A stretch of DNA of 55,440 bases from Propionibacteriaceae bacterium (GTDB lineage Bacteria > Actinomycetota > Actinomycetes > Propionibacteriales > Propionibacteriaceae), in contig WQZD01000019.1 in assembly GCA_009780915.1 (NCBI GenBank), positions 1-55,440 of the forward strand, in the 5' to 3' direction. The notes under the pieces were generated by a model that saw only the letters and a program-made list of their open reading frames with translations, did not search any database and was not told the origin of the DNA. Positions 26,901 to 34,216 of the stretch are shown in pieces. Position 1 is the first letter of the stretch; the number at the start of each line of letters is the position of its first letter. The position numbers and the translations under genes were made by a program.

Positions 26901-28139
26901 GTACTGGTCCAGCAGGGACGCAGCGGGGACGTGGAGGAACGCCCTGATCCCGGCCTGCTCGAACTTCTTCGCCTGCGACGGTCGTCCACCGGCCACCACC
27001 ACGGCGGTCGGCTTGGGGTCGCTCGCGATGACCTTCTCCGCCTGCGCGTCGAAGACCGCGGGTTGGATGAACCCGAGCAGACCCGCCCCCCAGGGGGACG
27101 GTGACACGACTCGACCCGTCTCCGCCAGCATCGCGGCCGTCGCCTCAGGCGACGACATCCCGATCGCGAGCATGGGCATGGCGCCCGCGTCGGCGACGTC
27201 CAGCATGAACTGCGCGGTGTCGGACACCCGCGCCATCGGCCCCTGGATGACCGGATAGGTCAAGGACAGTTTGCGCGCGAACGGGGTGGACGCCGAGAGG
27301 GCGCAGCGGTGCTGAGCCTGTCGAAGATGTCCGTACGCGGCTTCGTGGATGGCGGTGACGAGAGTGTCCAGATGCCCGTACCTCGTGAAATATTCCCCCG
27401 CCACATGGAAGTCCTGCCCCAAGGGTATGAGATTCGCGTCCAGGTTCCACCCGCCGAGGTAGTCGATCACATTCTCCGTCGCCCCCAGCCGTGGCATCGT
27501 GGGCCACCTGAGGACTCGCCACCCCTGGACGATCGTCGTCTCCCCGCTGGTCAGCTTGCGCAAGACAGCCTTCAATTCCCGTGGCGCCCCGCACTCAGGC
27601 AACAAGACGACCTGTGAGTCCAGATGCAGGCCGCTCGCCCCCAACGCCAGATAGGCGGCGCCGGAATGCACACCCACCCCGCCATGGACATAGACCCGGA
27701 CTCCCCGGTCGACGGCCATCCCGATCACACGCTGGAAGAGCATGAACGTCGATTCCTCGCACACGTCTCCTTCGGAATCATTGCCCTTCACGGCGATCGC
27801 GGAGGCGGACGCGGCGATCGCCTCCTCCGCCTCATGGAAAGTGCGCACTTGCCACACGCGCTCGGGCTCGGCAGGGAAGACTGAGTCGTCGAATCCCCAC
27901 GGCAGCAGAATGCGTGTCACCTGCGGCGGAAGATCGTGAGGCGCCGCCGTGTCGACCACCGCGACCCCGAAATCGTCCCGAACACGCGACGCGAGCGTCG
28001 CCAGTGCTTCCTTGGCCGCGTCCGCGTCCCGACCCAGATGCAGGTACGCGAAGGCCCCACCACGTAACGTCTCCTGTGCGAGTCTCACATCCGGCATCTC
28101 ACACGGTGACACAACGCACACGTCATAGTTGTTTCTCAT
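20916..28139 (-). CDS. Iterative type I synthase A: PfaD-like ER - KS - AT - ACP - KR
   Basis: 2,407 residues from ATG 28139, preceded by GGAG at 6 nt; an upstream GTG at 28175 is less likely. Residues 1-640 form a nitronate monooxygenase-like FMN domain as in PfaD (YPVIQGPMARVS, VIFEGRESGGHVG, VFAGGIHDSFSAA, VDVGVQMGSAYL), the trans-acting enoyl reductase of PUFA synthases, here fused in cis. KS (~658-1085) has Cys849, His984 and His1024. AT (~1180-1490) has FPGQGSQ, Ser1294 in GHSYGE and CAFHS, pointing to malonyl-CoA. A Met/Pro/Ala linker precedes one ACP with Ser1824 in SIDSIKRLEI, the PUFA-synthase form of the motif. KR (~2080-2380) has Rossmann WLGGAQGIS and Tyr2311 in DYAAGN. There is no DH; synthase B supplies it. 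First gene of the operon. Confidence 0.93.
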   Translation of the reverse strand: MRNNYDVCVVSPCEMPDVRLAQETLRGGAFAYLHLGRDADAAKEALATLASRVRDDFGVAVVDTAAPHDLPPQVTRILLPWGFDDSVFPAEPERVWQVRTFHEAEEAIAASASAIAVKGNDSEGDVCEESTFMLFQRVIGMAVDRGVRVYVHGGVGVHSGAAYLALGASGLHLDSQVVLLPECGAPRELKAVLRKLTSGETTIVQGWRVLRWPTMPRLGATENVIDYLGGWNLDANLIPLGQDFHVAGEYFTRYGHLDTLVTAIHEAAYGHLRQAQHRCALSASTPFARKLSLTYPVIQGPMARVSDTAQFMLDVADAGAMPMLAIGMSSPEATAAMLAETGRVVSPSPWGAGLLGFIQPAVFDAQAEKVIASDPKPTAVVVAGGRPSQAKKFEQAGIRAFLHVPAASLLDQYIKEGVRSVIFEGRESGGHVGSLYSTILWEKQIMHLLDLDDPSIVTAVFAGGIHDSFSAAFVAIMAASLAARGVDVGVQMGSAYLMTTEAVTSGAITRTFQDLLAESDHTVLLESAPGQETRALPTAFVDFFQKEKARVEALDVEALDKRLMLEDLNLGRARLATKGRMRRGETRELVDVDPTGQLSDGLYMAGSVTPLLRQPQTMAQLHEAVSVQAEELVRALPPVVDLDNPSPDGDETESFADLSREPIAIIGMAGVFPDAHDIDEYWSNTLTGRDCVTEVPRYRWDPAIFYRPDTTDTDHVTSKWGAFLSGVAFDPMEFGIPPASLNSIEPVQLVGLLVAKRALSDAGYADSIKEGLPDTSVIFAAEAMGELSAIYGLRTGLRSLFGLVPEDIAEELSVVDEDSFPGVLSNVIAGRIANRLNCGGRNYVVDAACASSLAAVDVACQELWSGRSSMVICGGADMHNSILDYVWFSGTHALSPRGFCATFDESGDGLALGEGVAAIIMKRLSDAERDQDKIYGVIRGVEGSSDGRSLGLTAPNMSGQVKALKRAYQMAGILPSEVGLVEAHGTGTAVGDRTELTALSRVMLDAGALPGQTWIGSVKTQIGHTKCTAGVAGLIRATLAVRHGVIPPTLHLEKPVHSYHAGVTPFSFNANGHAGVWTDQRRIAGVSGFGFGGSNFHAIVENYVPTPPEQTAAVWPCELFLVRGDSLDDARQRLRGVTELWAVNHEIHLRDVAYSLATESDKPVQVCIVSESWAALLEAIEHVQQGDKVPGVFYRDPVPGKVSFLFPGQGSQKVNMARDLFVMFPFLREPLALHPDYAQILFPQTVFTQEARNEQAQAITDTRNAQPILGIVDSAVAQLLTWCGIEPDAVAGHSYGELPALAYAGAISSTDLVGLSRARAEAILSRVGEDPGAMAALTLPQRDVEELLTGHKDLWPVNFNATNQTVVGGTTPAIDALVVECKNRRIRATRLDVACAFHSPLLEGADRAFAGSLEHVDLQEPRLAVWSNTTAKPYPTDEAAIKERLCEHLVRPVRFTDELHAMYDDGVRVFIEAGPGTALIGLAGATLPSDIVTVPTQDTGEHGMRTFLRGLAQLVASGRTIDAGRLFSGRHVTALNLDTPAQYATASTTWLVDGKEAIPIAQWRDQGEQHLIIETRSYYPDTSRTDQGEDNMSETPAPSAHPTTELVPPPVAVAQPLMPTPQNQLVYTYLQNLRVMLDDQRDIVLASMAYGQGQYSMPMMGGAAQMAPMMPMAPMAYMTPMPTMAPTAYMAPPQPMPTMPPMAPVAPMPAEAYQPMAAMPTATPVAQPTPMPPAAPTVAAVAPEVVAEDVTSAVAQLAPDLQAPVEQPDDSVGPSSASVLPQLTDLTKDQLTQIILDLVAEKTGYPPEMMGLDMDLEADLSIDSIKRLEIIGALEEKVALPTDSEVDADAADAVLETLATIKTLRMMVDFLQSIDDPNAAASAPVETASESDQPSSQVEAAPSRVEQASVAEETPAEDVSASPANAAEGEVPITRLVWRSHEIPFSDESRSLDGHSVAVTSGRFAQGICERLTAEGATAKVLKPGDSLTESDTVVFVADDEVWGMKELFTLLKGADLSVIDYVGVFDDSAGRILAEPDTTDFSALQGFRGFIKSMAHEYPGIQWKVCTVLTPFDETAPDVILREVMDPAMRPDVTYDHGKRFRYKQMIEEHSDATPWAGLDESSVVIWLGGAQGISTHLMQRMASQMPCHYVLVGRTERNPAMAQKYEGLHTRDEVQKYLIQSEHMNDLKQIIAKVGLVMKAISIENALASIAATGATCSYECVDVCDPTALHALVDRLITEKGHVDGLVHAAGVLDDKLFRDKSWESFEKVYSTKVAPLPVIAQIGKAGKLMVFFTSVSGSLGNRGQTDYAAGNDALDMAAEILSMQSDSLRVVSFAFGGWKGAGMVSPTLEAEMGRRGFTLLPLDSGGEVFMNELMEGHEPQVMMLGGNDVQINSIVDKTLSALG
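23364..23380 (-). promoter_or_regulatory. Internal ribosome site and in-frame ATG inside synthase A
   Basis: On the coding strand AAGGAG (23380-23375) is followed after 8 nt by an in-frame ATG (23366-23364) at codon 1592, exactly between the AT domain and the linker-ACP-KR half. The ~30 codons before it are less GC-rich and look like former spacer. Initiation here would give a separate 816-residue ACP-KR protein beginning MSETPAPSAH. Confidence 0.5.
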
Positions 28140-28580
28140 GGGTGGCTCCAATAACTTTGACCACATCGGAGGCACCCAACATCAGATATCATCATGGCCC
28201 CCCATGACTCGCCTGAGCGAGTATTGTCTCTACGAAATGCTATCTTAGCGCTATTTTCGAGAAATCAGGAAACGTTCCGAAATACTCTCGCATTAATATT
28301 CCTCTGTGATAGATATCAATTAAGGCGTTATCACCCGGCTTTGACGCCTCGTGCGCTCATTTATCTGATACCTTCAACCGTCCACGTGGGACAACGACAG
28401 TCGCGCATCGAGCCGTGGGCTCGACAGAAAGGTGGCGAGCCCACATCCGTCACACACCTGTCCCCCACGCGTGTCTGAGACGATGTCTTCGAGCCATTCT
28501 CCGATAGCATCGAAGAAGCTTTTCCCATCGACCGACCCGTCGTCACAGCAGATGACGACACAGGCGACAATGAGGTGATC
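28140..28580. other. AT-rich intergenic region upstream of the synthase operon
   Basis: 441 bp between divergent genes, with a core at about 28235-28330 much richer in A/T than anything near it. On the minus strand TTGATA (28319-28314), 16 bp and ATTAAT (28297-28292) is the best promoter by eye, giving a leader of about 150 nt before the synthase A ATG. A short imperfect dyad, GGAAACGTTCC, lies at about 28268-28278. I see no gene. The right part (28380-28570) is ordinary GC and probably holds the promoter of the plus-strand membrane protein. Confidence 0.4.
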
Positions 28581-30164
28581 GTGCCCACTGACGACACAGC
28601 GCTACGCCCCAAGGCCCTGAAGACGGCCGCTCGCGCCGTCCTTCGCACGAACCCCGTCGCCTGTGTCATGACGAGCGTCCTGACCGCCGCCCTCATCTGG
28701 CCCATCTTGAGCGTCAGCTCCATCGTGTCGACGAGCAACGACGCCCTGAGGACTCTCTTCCGCGTCTTCCACCTGACCCGTGCGCAGAAGGCGCTCACAG
28801 CCGGAGAGTCCTGGGTGTCGGATGTCATGCGATGGACCTCCGTGGGGTCGGACTCCTCCGCCGGCGTCATCTCGACCATGTACCACCGGGTCGAGACCTC
28901 GGGCAGCATCGAGAAAGCCGTGGTGTACGCCCTGAGCAACGCGATCTTCCACACCACGCTTGGCGCGACTGTCATCGCGCTCACCGCCCTCGTCCTGGCC
29001 GGCGTGATCACGTGTCTGGTGAGAACACCGCTGCGGATATCGAGCTTGCGCTTCTACGTGGAGACCCGCATCTATCCCGGCACCACGGTGTCACGGCTGC
29101 TGTTCATCTTCCGCAACCGTCGGACGTGGGCCATGGCCGTGGCCATCGTCTACAAATACGCCTGGCTGGCCCTGTGGTCGCTCACGATCGTGATGGCGCC
29201 CGTCAAGTACTACTCGTACCTCATGTACGAGTACATCCTCGCGGAGAACCCCCATGCCGACCCGCGCCAAGCCCTGCGCCTCAGCCAGGCCATGATGAAG
29301 GGCAACCGCCGCCGCGCCTTCCTCCTCGATCTCAGTTTCCTTCACTGGTACGCCCTGGGGCTGCTGACCTTCGGCGTCGCCATCTACTTCTACGCGACCC
29401 CCTATCGCAGCCTCGCCATGGCGGAACTCTATGTCCGGCTGCGCCAACGGGCCGCGGGATGCCCAGGCATCGAGCAGTGCAACGACCCCGCGTTCACGAT
29501 GCCCCCCGACGTCTCTGCCATGACGGGCGCCCAGGCGATGGACCCGACCCAGCACGTGAGCGGGGAGCCGACGCCCCAGACCTATCCGGAGCCGTGGTAC
29601 GCCGGTCCTCACGTCATCTTCCACGGCGACTATCGACGCGACTACGCGGCCGTGAACCTGGTGCTGCTCTTCTTCATCTTCTCGTTCATCGGCTGGGTGT
29701 ACGAGACCCTGCTCTCACCGGTGTACGTCGGCCAGCTCGTCGACAAGGGGACGTTGTACGGGCCGTGGATCCCCATCTACGGGTGCGGCGGCGTGGCGGC
29801 CCTTCTGTTGCTGAAGCGTATCCGAGACCACCCGCTGCTCACCTTCGGCGCCGCAGTGGTCGTCTGCGGTGTGATCGAGTGGGTGTCCGCGACCCTCATC
29901 TACGAGCTGAGGGGGGTGTCGTACTGGACGTACAGCGGATATTTCTTCAACATCCAGGGCCGGGTCTGCCTGGAGGGGCTGCTGATCTTCGGTCTGGGGT
30001 GCTCGACGGTGGTCTATTTCCTCGCGCCCCTGCTCGACACGTGGCTCACCCGCATCTCACTCACCCGTCGGTGGGTGATCGTCGCCATCATCGCGACGGC
30101 CTTCGTGGCTGACACGGTGTTAGCCCTGATCTTCCCTCGTATGGGACTCGGACTGACATCGTGA
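28581..30164 (+). CDS. DUF975 / CmpB-like multi-pass membrane protein fusion
   Basis: 527 residues from GTG 28581. GAGGTGATC sits directly before this GTG and is a nine-base match to the 16S rRNA tail, which decides the start over the GTG at 28575. The N-terminal ~290 residues resemble DUF975: several helices with NRRTWAMAVAIVYKYAWLAL and the loop NPHADPRQALRLSQAMMKGN. The C-terminal ~190 resemble the putative ABC-permease family PF06541: FIFSFIGWVYETLLSPV, GTLYGPWIPIYGCGGV and RVCLEGLLIFGLGC. In many Firmicutes these are separate proteins of unknown function. It is transcribed away from the synthase operon and towards PEP carboxykinase. Confidence 0.82.
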   Translation: MPTDDTALRPKALKTAARAVLRTNPVACVMTSVLTAALIWPILSVSSIVSTSNDALRTLFRVFHLTRAQKALTAGESWVSDVMRWTSVGSDSSAGVISTMYHRVETSGSIEKAVVYALSNAIFHTTLGATVIALTALVLAGVITCLVRTPLRISSLRFYVETRIYPGTTVSRLLFIFRNRRTWAMAVAIVYKYAWLALWSLTIVMAPVKYYSYLMYEYILAENPHADPRQALRLSQAMMKGNRRRAFLLDLSFLHWYALGLLTFGVAIYFYATPYRSLAMAELYVRLRQRAAGCPGIEQCNDPAFTMPPDVSAMTGAQAMDPTQHVSGEPTPQTYPEPWYAGPHVIFHGDYRRDYAAVNLVLLFFIFSFIGWVYETLLSPVYVGQLVDKGTLYGPWIPIYGCGGVAALLLLKRIRDHPLLTFGAAVVVCGVIEWVSATLIYELRGVSYWTYSGYFFNIQGRVCLEGLLIFGLGCSTVVYFLAPLLDTWLTRISLTRRWVIVAIIATAFVADTVLALIFPRMGLGLTS

Positions 30165-30197
30165 CCGCCCCGAAGGCCGTCACTGAGGTTTCGTCGA

Positions 30198-32015
30198 TCA
30201 CTGGGCGGGCGCGCAGGCGTCCTCCAGAGCTGACAACTGATCGATCAATGGCTGCGGAACCGACTTGGTCTCGGCGCCGAGCTTGTCGTACCACTCCTGC
30301 ATCCCGGGAAGCTCCCTGGCCCAGGCGTCCATCTCGAAACTGGTCAAGGTGGCCAGATCCTCCGGCGTGACCTTCACACCGTCGACGTCCAGATCCTGGG
30401 GCAACGGAAGATCGCCGATCGGCGTGGACGTGGCGGACACGGTCCCCTCGATGCGCTGAGTGATCCACTTCAGCACACGGATGTTCTCGCCGAAGCCGGG
30501 CCACATGAAGTGCCCGTCCTCGCCCTTGCGGAACCAGTTGACGTAGAACACCTTGGGCATCTTGTCGGGATCCACTCCCTCGCCCATGTCGAGCCAGTGT
30601 TGCAGGTAGTCACAGACGTTGTACCCGATGAAGGGCAGCATCGCCATGGGGTCGCGGCGGACGACGCCGACAGCCCCTGTCGCGGCGGCTGTGGTCTCCG
30701 AAGAGCACGTGGAGCCCATGAAGACTCCATGGCGCCAATCACGAGCCTGGTTGACCAGGGGGATCGTCGTCGCCCTGCGTCCACCGAAGATGATGGCGTC
30801 GATGGGGATGCCCTCGGGCTGGCCGTACTCGGGCGCCAGGATGGTGCATTGCGCCATCGGCGTCGTGAACCGACCATTCGGGTGGGCGCCCGGCGTGGGC
30901 GAGTCAGGCGTCCAGCTCTGGCCACGCCAATCCGTCAGGTGTGCGGGCTTCTCCTTGGTCATCCCCTCCCACCAGATGTCACCGTCGTCGGTCAACCCCA
31001 CATTGGTGAAGATGGAGTTGCCCTGATCGATCATGTGCATGGCATTAGGATTCGTGGAGTAGCTCGTCCCCGGGGCGACGCCGAACAGGCCCGTCTCCGG
31101 GTTGACGCCGTACAAGCGCCCATCGGGACCGGGACGCAACCAGGCGATGTCGTCGCCCAGCGTCTCGGCCTTCCAGCCGGGCAGCGTGGGTTCCAACATG
31201 GCCAGATTCGTCTTGCCGCATGCGGACGGGAAGGCCGCGCAGATGTTGAAGCTGCGTCCCTCGGGATTCGTCAGCTTCAGAATCAGCATGTGCTCAGCCA
31301 TCCAGCCTTCGTCGCGGGCCATCGCCGAGGCGATGCGCAACGCATAGCACTTCTTACCTAGGAGGGAGTTCCCTCCGTAGCCGGAGCCATAGCTCCAGAT
31401 CTCGCGTGTCTCCGGGAAGTGAGCGATGTACTTCTCGGGGTTGCACGGCCAAGGCACGTCCGCCTCGCCGGGGGCCAATGGCGCGCCCACGCTGTGCAAG
31501 CAATGGACGAAATCGGCGCCACGACGGGCCATCTCCTCATCGACGGCTTTGCCCATGCTCGTCATGATGCGCATGGAGATGACGACATAAGGAGAGTCGG
31601 ACAGCTCCACACCGAACTTCGGGTGTTCGGCGTCCAGAGGACCCATGCAGAAGGGCATGACGTACATCGTGCGGCCCCGCATGGAGCCCTCGTACAGACC
31701 CGTCAGCGTCGCCTTCATCTCGACGGGGTCGATCCAGTTGTTGGTCGGGCCCGCGTCCGCCTCGTCGACGGAGCAGATGTAGGTTCGATTCTCGACACGG
31801 GCGACGTCGTCCGGGTTCGTCCGGCAGTACACCGAGTTGGGTTTCTTCTCCGGGTTCAAACGCATCAAGGTCCCACCGTCGACCATCAGGTCGATCAGTC
31901 GGTCCCATTCGGCGTCAGAGCCATCGCAGTATTCGATGGCGTCTGGCTTGGTCAGGGCGGCAACGTCGTTCGCCCAGTCAACGATGGCGCGACACATCGG
32001 AAGAGTGCCACGCAC
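30198..32015 (-). CDS. pckG: Phosphoenolpyruvate carboxykinase (GTP)
   Basis: About 605 residues, normal length for the GTP-dependent enzyme that interconverts oxaloacetate and PEP. Landmarks: the P-loop with reactive cysteine, [13 protein letters not shown]; substrate loop [21 protein letters not shown]; metal and nucleotide region [12 protein letters not shown]; and [16 protein letters not shown], with FVNWF-like [11 protein letters not shown] later. The GTG at 32015 has no ribosome site at proper distance. A good AAAGGAG (32049-32043) lies 6 nt before an in-frame CTG at 32036, which would give a seven-residue longer N-terminus (NNTAIP before the V). The gene is convergent with the DUF975/CmpB protein. 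Confidence 0.96.
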   Translation of the reverse strand: MRGTLPMCRAIVDWANDVAALTKPDAIEYCDGSDAEWDRLIDLMVDGGTLMRLNPEKKPNSVYCRTNPDDVARVENRTYICSVDEADAGPTNNWIDPVEMKATLTGLYEGSMRGRTMYVMPFCMGPLDAEHPKFGVELSDSPYVVISMRIMTSMGKAVDEEMARRGADFVHCLHSVGAPLAPGEADVPWPCNPEKYIAHFPETREIWSYGSGYGGNSLLGKKCYALRIASAMARDEGWMAEHMLILKLTNPEGRSFNICAAFPSACGKTNLAMLEPTLPGWKAETLGDDIAWLRPGPDGRLYGVNPETGLFGVAPGTSYSTNPNAMHMIDQGNSIFTNVGLTDDGDIWWEGMTKEKPAHLTDWRGQSWTPDSPTPGAHPNGRFTTPMAQCTILAPEYGQPEGIPIDAIIFGGRRATTIPLVNQARDWRHGVFMGSTCSSETTAAATGAVGVVRRDPMAMLPFIGYNVCDYLQHWLDMGEGVDPDKMPKVFYVNWFRKGEDGHFMWPGFGENIRVLKWITQRIEGTVSATSTPIGDLPLPQDLDVDGVKVTPEDLATLTSFEMDAWARELPGMQEWYDKLGAETKSVPQPLIDQLSALEDACAPAQ

Positions 32016-32033
32016 AGGAATAGCAGTGTTATT

Positions 32034-32049
32034 CAGGATAAGCTCCTTT
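32034..32049 (-). promoter_or_regulatory. Ribosome site pointing to a CTG start for pckG
   Basis: AAAGGAG at 32049-32043, spacer of 6 nt, then CTG at 32036-32034 in the pckG frame. The next standard start (GTG 32015) is 27 nt away from the site, too far for normal initiation. Confidence 0.45.
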
Positions 32050-32221
32050 GCTCGCTTCGGGCGCCCACATCACTGGGCTCATTACCTCTAGCCTAACCGA
32101 TCACGATGGACAATGAGACACCGAAACTCCGGGTCCAGGGGCACTGACCGCCCCACTCCACATATGTGCTCTCTTTTTACTCGCCTGTCACAGATGTGCG
32201 TCTTTCGGCTCAGGAACGCGG

Positions 32222-32893
32222 TCACACGCTGTGAGAATCCGCTGACACGCTCTCTCGTCCCCGACCTCGTCGAGGGGCCTCCAGCCGAGCCGCGAACCTC
32301 TCATCGAGGACAGCCATCACCACGAAGATCGCGAAGCCGGCGCCGTATCCGCCCACGATGTCCAGGGGCCAGTGGACGCCGAGGTACAACCTGCTGACCC
32401 CCACGGCGACGGTGAACACCGTCAGGACCGTCGTCGCCGCGATCTTGACGCCACGCCGACCCACGTGTCGCTGGATCACGTAGATGGCCATGAAGATGAA
32501 GGCGCCGCCGATCATGGCGTGCCCGCTGGGGAAGCTGTAACCCGACTCCACGATCAGCCGATGGGTGTCTGGGCGTGGTTCTGCGAAGAGCCGTTTCAGG
32601 ACCTGGTTGGCCACTGCGGCGACGGCCGTCGTCGCGAACATCGGCACGCCGACGCGCATGCGCGTGGAGGGGATGATCAGCAGGACCACGCAAATGACCG
32701 CCCCGACGTACCACTCCCCCATGTAGGTCACCACCGTCAAGACGAGGGTCAGCGGATGCGACTGGATCCCCTGGAGGAAGGTGAGCACCCCGGCGCCCCA
32801 TGTGGGCGCCATGCCCATCGCAGACATGGTCGCTGTTCCTGCGAAGATCACGCATGCGATCACTCCGACGATTATCAACGGTTTGTTCTTCAT
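32222..32893 (-). CDS. PAP2-family phosphatase (membrane)
   Basis: 223 residues with about six hydrophobic helices. All three PAP2 signature motifs are present: KRLFAEPRP, the PSGH motif in GYSFPSGHAM, and SRLYLGVHWPLDIVGG, with catalytic His residues in motifs 2 and 3. Such enzymes dephosphorylate lipid pyrophosphates or phosphatidate at the membrane; the substrate here cannot be read from sequence. ATG 32893 was chosen, with GAG a few bases upstream; GTG codons just before it are possible. It follows the glycosyltransferase gene by 61 bp on the same strand, and both could serve envelope lipid or polyprenyl metabolism. Confidence 0.92.
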   Translation of the reverse strand: MKNKPLIIVGVIACVIFAGTATMSAMGMAPTWGAGVLTFLQGIQSHPLTLVLTVVTYMGEWYVGAVICVVLLIIPSTRMRVGVPMFATTAVAAVANQVLKRLFAEPRPDTHRLIVESGYSFPSGHAMIGGAFIFMAIYVIQRHVGRRGVKIAATTVLTVFTVAVGVSRLYLGVHWPLDIVGGYGAGFAIFVVMAVLDERFAARLEAPRRGRGRESVSADSHSV

Positions 32894-32954
32894 CACCACT
32901 CATCTCTTAGGTCGGCTTGACAGTGTACTCGACCCGTGAGCGGAAGAGGCGGAG

Positions 32955-34013
32955 TCACAGCGCCGTGCCGAACCATTTCTGCACATGCCGTGCGATCTCG
33001 GCCTCGAACTGGTCATCGCTGTGGTGGGCGTCGAGCCACTGGGCGAACGGCTCCCCCGCGGCCTCGTCGATGGCCCGTCGGCAGCCGTCCGGATCGGTGA
33101 CGGCCGTCACCAGGAGGTCCTCGGCCTCACGGGCGGAGGTGTAGAAGAAGGGATAGCCCTCGGGGAGGATGGCATGCGCCCACTCTTTGTCGGGGAAGAC
33201 GCCGACGGCCCCGGCCACGAGGGCTTCCACATACTCCAACCCATAGGACTCTTCCTGCGCCGTCGCGAGGAACGCGGTCGTCCTCGCCAAGGAGGCCCAG
33301 TACTGGGACCGACTCGGAAGGAGGGGGCCCACCTTCGCCCATCGCTCCCTCGACAACCGCATGGCGGGGTCGGTGATGATTCCCGACGCCGCGAGACGAG
33401 CCTCGACCAGGATGGGGGTACGTTTGACCACCTTGGACACCACGTCGATGAACAGATTGGGCTGCTTCCTCGCGTCCATGTAGATGGCCGGATAGAGCAC
33501 GACGGGGACCGGCGTGGCCACACGCTCCTGCACGTGCTCCATGCGTATCCCCAGGTTGACCCCAGAGATGGCGGCACGCTCGGCGATGGGACGCACGACC
33601 CAGCGTTTGACCAACTCTTCGATGCTGCGCGTGGTCCGATGGGAGTTGGTGAAGGTGGGGAACACGGCACAGGACAGGGCCAGTTCGGCGACCTGCACGG
33701 GATCGGGGTAGCGTGCCGCCTCCCACCACACGAAGTTCATGATCCTGGGTTTGGCGCACCCATGCGCCTTCATCCAGGAGTAGATCTGCATGGAGTTGAG
33801 CACATCCATGTTGATGACGACTGTCGTCGCGCCGTCGATCTGGTCGATGGGCACCACGTGGGTCTCACCCTGGCTACGGGAGGGGTCCCCGATGAGGACG
33901 GCGCCGGGGAAGACACGTAACAATCGCCGCACAAGGGTGTCACCGGCTTCATGGCCGCCGACCGAACCGTCCTCGTCGATGGTGAGATTCTCATAGTGGA
34001 CCGCGATCTTCAT
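32955..34013 (-). CDS. Glycosyltransferase, GT-B fold (GT4-like)
   Basis: 352 residues starting MKIAVHYENLTIDEDGSVGG. An upstream start at 34103 would add 30 residues without family resemblance. The N-terminal half has GT-B features (GHEAGDTLVRRLLRVFPGAVLIG) and the C-terminal half carries the nucleotide-sugar motif as EESYGLEYVEALVAGAVGVF, an E-x7-E type typical of retaining GT4 enzymes. The acceptor is unknown. No signal peptide or membrane helix is seen, so it should be cytosolic. It lies between the PAP2 gene and hppA, all on the minus strand, but a strong hairpin separates it from hppA. Confidence 0.72.
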   Translation of the reverse strand: MKIAVHYENLTIDEDGSVGGHEAGDTLVRRLLRVFPGAVLIGDPSRSQGETHVVPIDQIDGATTVVINMDVLNSMQIYSWMKAHGCAKPRIMNFVWWEAARYPDPVQVAELALSCAVFPTFTNSHRTTRSIEELVKRWVVRPIAERAAISGVNLGIRMEHVQERVATPVPVVLYPAIYMDARKQPNLFIDVVSKVVKRTPILVEARLAASGIITDPAMRLSRERWAKVGPLLPSRSQYWASLARTTAFLATAQEESYGLEYVEALVAGAVGVFPDKEWAHAILPEGYPFFYTSAREAEDLLVTAVTDPDGCRRAIDEAAGEPFAQWLDAHHSDDQFEAEIARHVQKWFGTAL

Positions 34014-34154
34014 CCGACTTGCTTTCTCTTCGTCGCGGACGATCTGTGCATCGCCGCACCTTCCACAAGCCACACTAGCACCGCGAGCCAGTGCGCCTGT
34101 CAAGCCTCATCAAGTTGCCGTTGTCCAGCCAGAACGCATGGCCGACCCCAGAGA

Positions 34155-34193
34155 TGACAAGGGGCGGAGCCGTCATGGCCCCGCCCTTTGTCA
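34155..34193 (-). terminator. Terminator hairpin after hppA
   Basis: TGACAAGGGGCGGAGCC (34155-34171) pairs with GGCCCCGCCCTTTGTCA (34177-34193) through a 5-nt loop, with only two mismatches over 17 bp. It lies 24 bp after the hppA stop and before the glycosyltransferase gene, so it should end the hppA transcript. Confidence 0.78.
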
Positions 34194-34216
34194 GATAGTT
34201 CGTCAGCGACGACGTG

